The notes under the pieces: model-generated
What the model was told of the DNA's origin: nothing
Database searches by the model: none
What the model saw: the letters and a program-made list of their open reading frames with translations, nothing else
Shown: one piece after another, positions 28,409 through 36,467 of the stretch
Position numbering within the stretch: the stretch's first letter is position 1
How the letters are laid out: each line of letters starts with the position of its first letter
Assembly: GCF_902859935.1 (NCBI RefSeq)
Contig: NZ_CADIKI010000023.1
Coordinates: 62,001 to 126,000, forward strand
Length of the DNA stretch: 64,000 nucleotides
From: Paraburkholderia fynbosensis
GTDB lineage: Bacteria > Pseudomonadota > Gammaproteobacteria > Burkholderiales > Burkholderiaceae
Reading direction: 5' to 3'
Position numbers and translations under genes: made by a program

Positions 28409-29179
28409 TCACGCAAACTCCGCCACCGTTTCCGGACGCAGCAGCGCGAGGATGTGGCGCTTGTAGTCGTTGAATTCGGCACTTGTCGGATCCCGTGGGC
28501 GGCCGAGTTCGATCGGCAGCAGTTCGCGAATGCGGCCCGGACGCGCCGACATCACCGCGACATGCGTGCCGAGCGCCAGCGATTCGTCGATCCCGTGCGT
28601 GACGAACACGATCGTGCTGCGACTCTCTCGCCAGATACGGATCAGCTCGGCGTGCATGTCCATCTTGGTCTGTTCGTCGAGTGCGCCGAACGGCTCGTCC
28701 ATCAGAATCACCTCCGGGTTCATCAGCAGTGCGCGGGCGATACCCACGCGCTGATTCATGCCGCCGGAGAGTTCGCTCGGGAAGTGATTTTCGAAACCCT
28801 TGAGGCCGACCATTTCGATGTAGCGCTGGGCGCGTTCGCGACGCTCCGGCTTGGGGACGTTCCGCATCTTCAGATGGAATGCGACGTTCTCCCACACCGG
28901 CAGCCACGGCATCAGGTTCGCTTGCTGGAAGACCACGCCGCGATCCGCGCCCGGTTCAGTGACGAGCGAGCCGCCGACGCTCACGGTGCCCGACGAAGGT
29001 TTGTCGAAACCGGCGATCATGTTCAGCAGCGTGGACTTGCCACAGCCGCTCGGGCCGAGCAGACACAGGAATTCGTTGCGTTCGACCTTGAGGCTCACGT
29101 TCTCGAGCGCGGTGACCACCTGTTTGCGCTTGCTGTCTTCGAACGTGCGCGAGACGTTGTCGATTGTGATGAGGGCCAT
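28409..29179 (-). CDS. ABC transporter ATPase, nitrate/sulfonate/taurine type
   Basis: The 256-residue protein has Walker A GPSGCGKSTLL, Q-loop VVFQQANLMPWL, signature LSGGMNQRVGIARAL, Walker B VILMDEPFGALD and the switch histidine in FVTHGIDESLAL. The VFQ-x-LMPW pattern and length place it with SsuB/TauB/NrtD-like ATPases. It energises the importer made by the permease (29184-29954) and the receptor (30085-31059). It is separated from the permease gene by only 4 bp. All sequence elements for activity are intact. Confidence 0.95.
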   Translation of the reverse strand: MALITIDNVSRTFEDSKRKQVVTALENVSLKVERNEFLCLLGPSGCGKSTLLNMIAGFDKPSSGTVSVGGSLVTEPGADRGVVFQQANLMPWLPVWENVAFHLKMRNVPKPERRERAQRYIEMVGLKGFENHFPSELSGGMNQRVGIARALLMNPEVILMDEPFGALDEQTKMDMHAELIRIWRESRSTIVFVTHGIDESLALGTHVAVMSARPGRIRELLPIELGRPRDPTSAEFNDYKRHILALLRPETVAEFA

Positions 29180-29183
29180 GCCG

Positions 29184-29954
29184 TCAACCTTCCCTTGCTT
29201 GCAGAGTGGAACCGCGTTGCCAGCGCAGAACGCGCCCGCCGATCCGCTTGATGACGTAGTCGCTCACGAACCCGAGCAGACCGATGCTTACCATCGACGC
29301 AATCACGATGTCGTAGCGCAGGAAGTAGTACGAATCCCACAGTACGTAGCCCACGCCGCTCTTCACCGCGACCATCTCGGCCGTGACGGTCAGCATCCAT
29401 GCGGAGCCGATCGCGATGCGCAGCCCGGAGAAGATGCTCGGCAATGCGGCGGGGAACACGATGTGACGCAGCAGCATCGACGAGCTGCCGCCCGTCATCG
29501 CGCCGGCGCGCAGCAGATTGCGGTCGCACGTTTTCACGCCGTGAATCGTGCTGAGCAGCACGGGAAAGAACGACCCCATGAAGACCAGAAAGATCGCCGG
29601 CTTGTTGGCGATCCCGAACCAGATGATCGCGAGCGGAATCCAAGAGACGGGCGGCACGGGGCGCAGCGTTTGCAGCGTCGGCTCGACCAGCGATTCGATC
29701 GAACGCGACCAGCCGATCGCCATGCCGATCGCGACACCGAGCACCGTGGCTATCGCAAAGCCCGCGAACACGCGCCCGGAGCTGGCCGCGATATCGAAGA
29801 GCCAGTGGCCGGAGTAGGTCTGCGTGTTGCCGTCGGTGCTGAAAATCCAGTCGGCCCAGGCGAGCACGACCTGCGACGGCGCCGGCAGCAACGCGGCGGG
29901 CAGGATGCCCGAGCGGGAAAACGCCTCCCACCCGGCCAGCAGCAGCACCGGCAC
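29184..29954 (-). CDS. ABC permease of the nitrate/sulfonate/taurine type, start codon disrupted
   Basis: The frame encodes a BPD-type inner membrane permease of about 256 residues with six hydrophobic segments and the EAA-like loop GAMTGGSSSMLLRHIVFPAALPSIFSGLR (core GSSSMLLRHIVFPAALP). Similarity continues upstream of the only usable start (GTG 29954) as FLRFYTRIERGIVPV, but no in-frame ATG, GTG or TTG exists there. The ATG at 30004, 15 bases from the receptor's ancestral stop, is in another frame. A one-base indel between 29957 and 30004 probably disrupted the original start. Translation from GTG 29954 would lose about 17 residues before the first helix and might still give a working protein. 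Confidence 0.8.
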   Translation of the reverse strand: MPVLLLAGWEAFSRSGILPAALLPAPSQVVLAWADWIFSTDGNTQTYSGHWLFDIAASSGRVFAGFAIATVLGVAIGMAIGWSRSIESLVEPTLQTLRPVPPVSWIPLAIIWFGIANKPAIFLVFMGSFFPVLLSTIHGVKTCDRNLLRAGAMTGGSSSMLLRHIVFPAALPSIFSGLRIAIGSAWMLTVTAEMVAVKSGVGYVLWDSYYFLRYDIVIASMVSIGLLGFVSDYVIKRIGGRVLRWQRGSTLQAREG

Positions 29955-30084
29955 GATGCCACGCTCGATCCGCGTGTAGAAACGTAGGAAAACAGGGATG
30001 ACATGGCGGGTGTTCCGATCAGTAACCGAGTTCGGTCTTGGGTTTGCCGGTCACCTTCTCGAGGAAGCTGTAGTCGAGATTCTT

Positions 30085-31059
30085 CTACACGGCATCGCTG
30101 ACGTCCGAATTCACGTACTTCAGGTCGTGCATCATCTTCGCAATCGACATGGCGGACGCGCGATACATCCTGTAGTCCGGATAGAGGTTGTCGACCGCAC
30201 CGGCTGCAATGGTCTTGTCGAGCCCCGTCACCTTCTGGATCGTGTCGACGAAAAGCGGTTTGTTAGCGGCCATCATGTCGTCCACCTTGACGATCGCGCG
30301 AACCGTTTCGAGCACGCCTTGCGGATTGCTCTCGATCACATCCGGGCGCGTGACGATCAGGTTGGTCAGCTTGCCGGCCGCCTGGTCATATGGAAACGCA
30401 AAGAATTTGGCCGCCTTGACCTCACGGATTTGCGTGGCGAACGGCTCGACCGACGTAATCAGTTCGACTTCGCCACGGCGTAGCGCCTGAACGTGATCCG
30501 AAGGATTCGGGATGTTGATGAACTGCACATCCTTGTTGATGTCGATGCCATGCGTAAGGAACGCGCCGCGCATATGAATGTCCTGCGCATTGCCGCGCGA
30601 CGCGGCGACGCGGAACGGCTTGCCGTCCTTCTTGTACTGCATGATGAGTTTCTTCAAGCCGTCCCAGTCGCCCGCTTGCACGGGTAAATCGTTGGCGATC
30701 AGCACCTGCGAGCCGCCGTTGATCTGGCCGGCCACGCCGACCACCTTGAAGCCCTTGTCGAGTGCCGTGACATAGTGCAGATAGGTGACCTGCGCGATAT
30801 CGATGCTTTTCGAGAGCAACGCCGTCAGCGCGTCGTTGCCGGTGTTGAACGAGGTCGCCGTCAGTTTGACGCCGGTGGCGTACTGCGGGGTCAGCGACAA
30901 TGGCGTGCAGTGCGCGCACTTGGCGTAGCCGAGGTTGATCGGTTCGGCATCCTTGGCATGGCCCACCGTGGGCGCAAGCGCGGCGGCGACCAGTAGAGGT
31001 GCTAACAGCGCGCGCGCAGCGTTTTTCAGGGCGGCGAGAGAGGAGCGGGCAAATCGCAT
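30085..31059 (-). CDS. ABC substrate-binding protein (SsuA/TauA-like) with premature amber stop
   Basis: The 324-residue product has a signal peptide (MRFARSSLAALKNAARALL... cleaved after VGHA) and an SsuA/NMT1-type periplasmic receptor domain: INLGYAKCAHCTPLSL, DIAQVTYLHYVTALDKG, VAASRGNAQDIHMRGA, and NIPNPSDHVQALRRGEVEL. The frame ends at a TAG (30087-30085), yet past it the same frame reads KNLDYSFLEKVTGKPKTELGY and ends with TGA at 30019, just before the permease region. A natural protein would be about 346 residues. The amber probably arose by point mutation. ATG 31059 has GGAG at a normal distance. Two TTGT-N-ACAA operators lie 16-45 bp upstream. Confidence 0.85.
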   Translation of the reverse strand: MRFARSSLAALKNAARALLAPLLVAAALAPTVGHAKDAEPINLGYAKCAHCTPLSLTPQYATGVKLTATSFNTGNDALTALLSKSIDIAQVTYLHYVTALDKGFKVVGVAGQINGGSQVLIANDLPVQAGDWDGLKKLIMQYKKDGKPFRVAASRGNAQDIHMRGAFLTHGIDINKDVQFINIPNPSDHVQALRRGEVELITSVEPFATQIREVKAAKFFAFPYDQAAGKLTNLIVTRPDVIESNPQGVLETVRAIVKVDDMMAANKPLFVDTIQKVTGLDKTIAAGAVDNLYPDYRMYRASAMSIAKMMHDLKYVNSDVSDAV

Positions 31060-31074
31060 CAGGTGAACTCCGTT

Positions 31075-31104
31075 TTGTCGCAAATTGAAGTGGGTTTGTG
31101 ACAA
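31075..31104. promoter_or_regulatory. Paired TTGT-N-ACAA operators upstream of the ABC receptor
   Basis: TTGTCGCAA (31075-31083, one mismatch) and TTGTGACAA (31096-31104, a perfect TTGT-N-ACAA palindrome) have centres 21 bp apart, two helical turns. They lie just upstream of the receptor start at 31059. FCD-type GntR regulators bind TNGT-N-ACNA-like sites, and such a regulator is encoded divergently at 31423. Confidence 0.6.
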
Positions 31105-31340
31105 AACTAAGCAACAGCTGTGCCAATGAATCAGCCCGAGACCATCGGCGAGCCTTGGCGCGGGGCATGTATGGCGCTCAAAGCCATGTGCAGCGGCGCG
31201 CATGGGATAGGCGAAGGGAACTGGCACAATCCGTTCGTTGATTGGTCGTGCGGGTAAGACAGCGTTATATCGCTGCGTTGCGCACCGATTGCGTGCGGGC
31301 GGAGTTCACCGCTAGTGCCCCGAGACACTGATGGTGCAAG

Positions 31341-31370
31341 TTTCCACAATCCATTTTATTTTTGTCACAA
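31341..31370. promoter_or_regulatory. Second pair of TTGT-N-ACAA-like operators, upstream of the GntR gene
   Basis: TTTCCACAA (31341-31349, two mismatches) and TTGTCACAA (31362-31370, perfect) again have centres 21 bp apart and precede the regulator start at 31423. The same spacing as in the pair at 31075-31104 argues for a shared regulator and autoregulation. Confidence 0.55.
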
Positions 31371-31422
31371 TGTAGAATCACAATCACACGAAACCATCGT
31401 TGGTCAGTGGAGAACACTCAGC

Positions 31423-32151
31423 GTGCTAACCAACAAAGAATCCCCCGGCTCGCGTAAGGCGCGGCCGACCGCTCAGATCCTCGATGCGCAAGACAACTCC
31501 GATGCGATCTATGAGCGCATCCTCACCGCGGTGATGGAGCACCGGCTGATTCCGGGCACCAAACTCGTCGAGGAGAAACTCGCCAGCGTGTTCAAGGTCA
31601 ACCGCACGCAAATTCGCAAGGTACTAACGCGGCTCACGCATGAAGGCATCGTCACCACGATCCCGAATCGCGGGGCGTTCATCGCAAGCCCGTCGGTGCA
31701 GGACGCTCGCCATATTTTCCAGGCGCGGCGCATTCTCGAACCGGCGCTGATCCGCAGCCTCGTCGAACGTGGCAAGGCGGACGATTTTCGACGTCTCCAT
31801 GCCCACGTCGCCAAGGAACGTGCGGCCCGCGAGAAAGGCGACAAGCATGCGGTGATTCGCCTCTCCGGGGAATTTCATCTGCTGATCGCCGAAATGGTGG
31901 CGAGTCCGCCGCTGACCAAGCTGATGCGCGAACTCGCGTCGCTGACCTGTCTCATCATCCTGTTGTTCGATTCACCCAGCGTGCCTGCGTGTCCGAATCA
32001 CGAGCACACGGAAATCGTCGGGCTGATGGAGAAGGGCGAACTCGAGTCGGCGATAGCGGCGGCGGTCGGGCACCTCGATCACATCGAAGCGACGCTCGAT
32101 CTCTCGCTGCCCGAGGACACCGAGGTCGATCTGCAGGCCATCTTCGGATGA
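31423..32151 (+). CDS. GntR-family regulator with FCD domain
   Basis: The 242-residue protein has a GntR winged helix (AIYERILTAVMEHRLIPGTKL, VNRTQIRKVLTRLTHEGIVTTIPNRGAFI) over about residues 20-90 and an FCD all-helical ligand domain with the metal-site pattern ARRILEPALI, GEFHLLIAEM and HEHTEIVGLMEKGE. The D/H ligands are visible as the FHLLI histidine and the HEHTEI histidines. GTG 31423 follows TGGAGA; the frame is open further upstream but similarity begins after this point. It is divergent to the hydantoinase/ABC operon and probably represses it through the TTGT-N-ACAA sites. The downstream racemase-like gene (32249) probably belongs to the same regulon. Confidence 0.9.
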   Translation: MLTNKESPGSRKARPTAQILDAQDNSDAIYERILTAVMEHRLIPGTKLVEEKLASVFKVNRTQIRKVLTRLTHEGIVTTIPNRGAFIASPSVQDARHIFQARRILEPALIRSLVERGKADDFRRLHAHVAKERAAREKGDKHAVIRLSGEFHLLIAEMVASPPLTKLMRELASLTCLIILLFDSPSVPACPNHEHTEIVGLMEKGELESAIAAAVGHLDHIEATLDLSLPEDTEVDLQAIFG

Positions 32152-32248
32152 GTGCGCTTTGCGTCTGCCCGCTCCTTGATACTGCTAACGCACCATTACC
32201 GTTGCTGTTGCCGATATCGCCGCGCGGCGACCCCTGGCTGGAGCCATC

Positions 32249-32992
32249 ATGAAACTGCTGATCGTCAACCCGAACATTTCAAGCGGCGTCACCGATCTGA
32301 TCGAAGCCGAAGCTCGCCGCGTCGCGTCAAGCGGCGTGCAGATCGAGATGGCGACAGCGGCGAGCGGTGTGGCCTACATCGAAACCCGCTTCGAGGCGCT
32401 GCTCGGGGCACACGCCGTGGCGGCCATCGCAGGGGAACGCAAAGGCCAATACGATGCGCTGCTGATTGCGGCATTCGGCGACCCCGGTCTGCACGAATTG
32501 CGGGAAGTACTCGACGTGCCGGTTGTCGGCATGACCGAAGCCGCGCTGATGACCGCGGCGCAACTCGGTCAGCGGATCGGTATCATTGCGATTTCGCGGC
32601 GCATCACCGCCTGGTATCGGGAATGCGTTGACCGTTACGGCATGCTGAGCCGGCTCGCGGGAATCCGTCATCTGGATCGCCCTCTGCGTGACCCCGCCAC
32701 GGTCCGCGAAGATCACGGCGACTATCTGGTCGAATTGAGCCGTCGCGCGGTGGAAGAAGACGGCGCGGACGTGTTGATTCTGGCTGGGGCGCCGCTCGCA
32801 GGATTGGCGCGCAGTGTGGCGGACCTGTTGCCGGTGCCGGTTGTCGACGGTGTATCGAGTGGCGTCTGTCAGGCGCAAGTATTGACCCGTCTCGCAACGA
32901 TGCGCGCACCGAGCGGCAGTTTTGCCAAACCGCCGCTCAAGCTCAACGTCGGACTCTCGAAGAGTCTTTCCGAATTACTGGCGCGTGAATAA
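32249..32992 (+). CDS. Hydantoin racemase-like protein without the catalytic cysteines
   Basis: The 247-residue protein follows the hydantoin/allantoin racemase (HyuE) pattern: LLIVNPNISSGVTDLIE, AHAVAAIAGERKGQYDA, FGDPGLHELREVLDVPVVGMTEAA and PVPVVDGVSSGVCQAQVL. In known hydantoin racemases two cysteines act on the substrate, one just before FGDPG and one in the GCAGMAG loop. Here they are Ala75 (AAFGDPG) and Gly180 (LAGAPLAGLA). Either it belongs to a subgroup with other chemistry or it is not a racemase. It lies 97 bp after the GntR regulator on the same strand and probably serves the same ureide pathway. Confidence 0.8.
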   Translation: MKLLIVNPNISSGVTDLIEAEARRVASSGVQIEMATAASGVAYIETRFEALLGAHAVAAIAGERKGQYDALLIAAFGDPGLHELREVLDVPVVGMTEAALMTAAQLGQRIGIIAISRRITAWYRECVDRYGMLSRLAGIRHLDRPLRDPATVREDHGDYLVELSRRAVEEDGADVLILAGAPLAGLARSVADLLPVPVVDGVSSGVCQAQVLTRLATMRAPSGSFAKPPLKLNVGLSKSLSELLARE

Positions 32993-33111
32993 GAGATCTC
33001 GCTTGCTCACTCGCTAAGAGCCGTGACGGATTGATCCATGCTGCGGACCATTGCACGAAAGACTTGCGGTAATTTTTTTTGCCCGGTATTGTCGAGCCGT
33101 TCTGCGATGCA

Positions 33112-33294
33112 GCGCGGGAGAGATCGTCAAGAATTCGCGACGACGCCGACGGAGCAACCGCCCCGGAAACTCTCAGGCAAAAGGACCGCGCAGCAGGAAC
33201 ATCTGGAGAGCGGCGCACGCGCGCCCACCGAAGGGGATTCCCCGCCTGTTTGCCTGGCACGGGAAGAAACTCTCAGGTACATGGACAGATGGGG
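33112..33294 (+). promoter_or_regulatory. Tandem glycine riboswitch
   Basis: Two consecutive glycine aptamers are visible. The first (about 33112-33190) has GGGAGAGA, CGCCGACGGAGCAACCGCC, and AACTCTCAGGCAAAAGGACC. The second (about 33204-33294) has CTGGAGAG, CCACCGAAGGGG, AACTCTCAGGTACATGGACA and GATGGGG. These are the canonical conserved strings of the gcvT element. Tandem aptamers usually switch expression on when glycine is plentiful. The element ends 71 bp before the D-amino acid dehydrogenase start at 33366. No terminator hairpin was found between, so control may act on translation. Confidence 0.93.
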
Positions 33295-33365
33295 CATCGA
33301 CGCCGATTTCGAATAAGTCAACACGAAATCGACATCGGCGATGCTCAACTACTCTGGACCATGTC

Positions 33366-34574
33366 ATGTCACGAATCGCCATCATCGGCGCCGGCATTAC
33401 CGGCGTCACGACTGCTCACGCGCTCGTCCAGCGCGGCCATCACGTCACCGTGTTCGAACGCCACCGCTACGCGGCCATGGAGACCTCGTTCGCCAATGGC
33501 GGCCAGCTTTCCGCGAGCAATGCCGAAGTCTGGAATAGCGCGGCAACCGTGCTCAAGGGCCTGCGCTGGATGCTCACGCGCGATGCCCCGCTGTTGCTCA
33601 ATCCGCTGCCTACGTGGCACAAATATTCGTGGATGGGCGAGTTCCTGCGGCAGATTCCGCACTATCGCGCGAATACGGTCGAAACCGTGCGGCTCGCGCT
33701 TGCCGCGCGCGAGCATCTCTTTTCGATCGCTGAAAAAGAACATATCGACTTCGATCTGGAACGGCGCGGCATTCTGCATATCTACAAGACCAGCAAGGAA
33801 TTCGACGCCGCGAGCAAGGTGAACGACCTGCTGCGCGAAGGCGGCCTCGAGCGCAACCCGGTCAGTGCAGGCGAATTGCAGCGCATCGAACCCACGTTAC
33901 ATGGCGACTTTTATGGCGGCTTTTTTACGCCGTCCGATTCGACCGGCGACATCCACAAGTTCACGCGCGGACTTGCTCAGGCATGCGAACGGCACGGCGT
34001 CGAATTCCACTACGACGCGCAGATCACGTCGATCGAACAGCCTGCCGAAGGCCGATTTTCGCTGCTGGTCAATCTCGAAGGCGAAACGCAGCCGTTCACG
34101 TTCGAGCGCATCGTCGTCTGCGCCGGCGTGAAAAGCCGTGACTTCGCGGCGATGCTCGGCGATCACGTGAATATCTATCCTGTGAAGGGCTATTCGATCA
34201 CCGTCTGTCTCGACGACAACACCAGCCAGCAGCACGCGCCGTGGGTCAGCCTGCTCGACGACAGTGCGAAGATCGTGACGAGCCGTCTCGGCGTGGATCG
34301 TTTCCGCGTGGCCGGTACCGCGGAAATCAACGGCTTTAACCGCGATATCCGTTCGGACCGCATCGCACCGCTAGTGGATTGGACGCGGCGATATTTTCCC
34401 GAGGTATCGACTTCGCGCGTGATTCCCTGGGCTGGTTTGCGGCCGATGCTTCCGAGCATGCTGCCCAAGGTCGGCCGTGGAAAACGGCGGGGGGTGTTCT
34501 ACAACACGGGGCACGGTCATCTCGGCTGGACGTTGTCGGCGGCAACGGCGCAAGCTGTTGCGAGCGCGATGTAG
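33366..34574 (+). CDS. dadA: D-amino acid dehydrogenase (DadA-type FAD protein) under glycine riboswitch
   Basis: The 402-residue protein starts with a GxGxxG FAD site (IAIIGAGITGVTTAHALVQRG, continuing VTVFERH). Other marks of DadA are the FANGGQLSASNAEVW stretch, YPVKGYSITV and RPMLPSMLPKVG, with the C-terminal FAD contact NTGHGHLGWTLS. DadA oxidatively deaminates D-amino acids (and often glycine weakly) at the membrane, passing electrons to the quinone pool. ATG 33366 is the second of two overlapping starts (the other at 33361 is in a different frame). The upstream tandem glycine riboswitch suggests glycine or a related amine is the relevant substrate or signal. It also fits as an acceptor of D-amino acids from ureide breakdown by neighbouring enzymes. 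Confidence 0.93.
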   Translation: MSRIAIIGAGITGVTTAHALVQRGHHVTVFERHRYAAMETSFANGGQLSASNAEVWNSAATVLKGLRWMLTRDAPLLLNPLPTWHKYSWMGEFLRQIPHYRANTVETVRLALAAREHLFSIAEKEHIDFDLERRGILHIYKTSKEFDAASKVNDLLREGGLERNPVSAGELQRIEPTLHGDFYGGFFTPSDSTGDIHKFTRGLAQACERHGVEFHYDAQITSIEQPAEGRFSLLVNLEGETQPFTFERIVVCAGVKSRDFAAMLGDHVNIYPVKGYSITVCLDDNTSQQHAPWVSLLDDSAKIVTSRLGVDRFRVAGTAEINGFNRDIRSDRIAPLVDWTRRYFPEVSTSRVIPWAGLRPMLPSMLPKVGRGKRRGVFYNTGHGHLGWTLSAATAQAVASAM

Positions 34575-35336
34575 CATCGACTTGTCACCTCGCTGTCGGA
34601 TCATGTCTCGCGCTATGCGCGTGAGAGATGATTCCGGCACGTGCACTCGCGAACGCCAACCGCAACGCGCGTGTCGCTGTAGCGCATGCCGGCGGGCATG
34701 CGTCCCTCGTCGTCGCCGTCCAGTTTGGATCGCAGGCGCCGGATGAAATCCTGAGCGGTGGCGGTCAGCAGTGCCTCGCTGGAGCTCTGTCAGGTTCAGC
34801 AATTTGAGCGTCCCGTCATCCACGCGCTGGGGCAAGCAGCGGCATCGCCAGCGACGTAAATATGATGACCGCCTCCATCTGCATCGCGAGGTCCAGATAG
34901 AGATTCATCGCGGAGCAGCGGGTCGTGCGCGCCGGTGTTGGCATACCGTGCGCCCGAACAGCGTTGCGACCAGGCCGGGTTCGTCGTTAGGGGAATCCGG
35001 CAGGAGCCATGGAGGCGCGTGGCAAGTGTGGGTCGACGGCCGCGTCAATCCTCGGGCATCGGATCGGCGTACCCGCGCAGTTGTGGGTCGGCCGTCCGCA
35101 AGTGGCTGTTCTGCGCGAACACAATCTCGCACCGGCATCGTCAGCTATCGAAGGGAGGCGCAAGGAAGCGCGTCCATCTCGAGCCGTTTAAGATATGAGG
35201 CGGTGACAGGCGCGAGTGGCACGGGAGATGCTTGAGAGTGCGTCAGCGCAAGGAGTGCCCGATCTTGGGGCTCTCCCGTCCGGAGGGGTGAAACGCGGTG
35301 AGCGTTTCCAGGATCACATTAAGGAAGAATGTGCAA
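34575..35336. other. 762-bp stretch without a confident gene
   Basis: Several overlapping short frames exist. A minus-strand stretch near 34650-34770 reads AQDFIRRLRSKLDGDDEG and looks protein-like, but no start, family or full frame could be assigned. It may be the remnant of a small gene. Confidence 0.35.
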
Positions 35337-35786
35337 ATGCGACCGCTCTCGAAGTTGTTGGCAATCGTTGCTATGGTCCCAGCGCCGGCATTCAGCCACG
35401 CCCTGGATGAACAATTGACATGCGGAGAAACTGCGCACGAATTCGTTACCAGTCTCGTCGATACGCAAGCTATCGCGGTCCCTGCCATGCGGGTCGAGGC
35501 AAACTCGGTGAACGCGTTTCGCCCGACGAGCGGAGCGGGATTGACGGCATTTGGCCTCCGCGTTCATGCCGTTTTCGGCTACCAGCCGGATGATCCTCTT
35601 TTCAAAGCTGGCGACGGGAATCCTCCGTCAGACGCAGTCTACGGTGTGGTGGTGCTCGGGTCGGCGGACTCGGTCAAGCATCTTCTCACGGGCGCTGGGA
35701 GCACGGCCGCTGTTCATTCGGTTATTCCAATGGTGCTGACGGCTATCGTGTGCAGGCAGCCAGCGGGTGAGCGCGCCGAACAGTGA
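35337..35786 (+). CDS. Small secreted protein of unknown function
   Basis: I do not recognise a family. The 149-residue product has a convincing signal peptide (MRPLSKLLAIVAMVPAPAFS, cleavage after SHA near residue 22), and the mature part has two cysteines (TCGETAH and IVCRQP) that could form a disulfide, plus alternating strands (GLTAFGLRVHAVFGYQ, VYGVVVLGSADSVKHLL). It should be a small periplasmic or secreted globular protein. ATG 35337 follows AAGGAAG at a good distance; a GTG at 35298 in the same frame would place extra polar residues before the signal, which is unlikely. It stands alone among non-coding stretches. Confidence 0.6.
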   Translation: MRPLSKLLAIVAMVPAPAFSHALDEQLTCGETAHEFVTSLVDTQAIAVPAMRVEANSVNAFRPTSGAGLTAFGLRVHAVFGYQPDDPLFKAGDGNPPSDAVYGVVVLGSADSVKHLLTGAGSTAAVHSVIPMVLTAIVCRQPAGERAEQ

Positions 35787-36080
35787 GTCCGGATGGTGCG
35801 AACCACGTTTCGGCTGTCGGGGGCGAGGTACTGTGTGCCGCATTAGCGATGGTGCCCGACCCGTCTGCGGCATGACCTGGCGGAGTTCGCGCGTGAGTGG
35901 CCGACAGCAGACCGACCGCAGTGAACGAGGCGCCGAAGGTGTTCCCTGGCGCCCGAACTGAGCGAGTTAGGGGGACGTTTCTTCGCTGGATCAGGGGCGT
36001 CTGAGTGTTTTAGGGGCGATCCTCCAATATGCCAGGCGTCGAACCTGTAAAGATTGGTCTCGCCGCGCCGTTACTCACTG

Positions 36081-36302
36081 ATGATTGATCAACACGACCG
36101 CTTCCCCGACGAAGCTTTCCCACCCGAATTGGAAGCCTTCGCTTTTTGCGCGATGGTCGACGCGATCCGCAAAGCCCAAGGGCGCGAAGACCCCGCGGCA
36201 TTTGAGGCAGGGTCGCTGGAAAGAGCGTGGGCGGAGATCGACCTGATCCGAGACACGCTGCGAATGATCGGCATCGATCCTGATGACGACAGCCGGCACT
36301 GA
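36081..36302 (+). CDS. Small acidic protein, hypothetical
   Basis: This 73-residue frame encodes an acidic, helix-rich polypeptide (HDRFPDEAFPPELEAFAFC, ERAWAEIDLIRDTLRMIGI) without signal or membrane segment. I do not recognise it. The residue pattern (amphipathic helices, no runs of arginine or proline as in shadow frames) supports a real gene, but the ribosome-binding region (TTACTCACTG before ATG) is poor and nothing is linked to it. Confidence 0.4.
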   Translation: MIDQHDRFPDEAFPPELEAFAFCAMVDAIRKAQGREDPAAFEAGSLERAWAEIDLIRDTLRMIGIDPDDDSRH

Positions 36303-36467
36303 GGCCGGTGGGGAGGCGAGCGGGCTCGACGGCACTGTCAGGTTGGATGGGCGAAGAATCCTCCCACGACCCTATCTGTGCCGTCGTACTCGACTTGGCT
36401 CGCGTTCAGGTCTCGGTATTTTGATTTGTAGCCGAAAACGACCTCCCGCAGCCGGCAGAAACGACCG

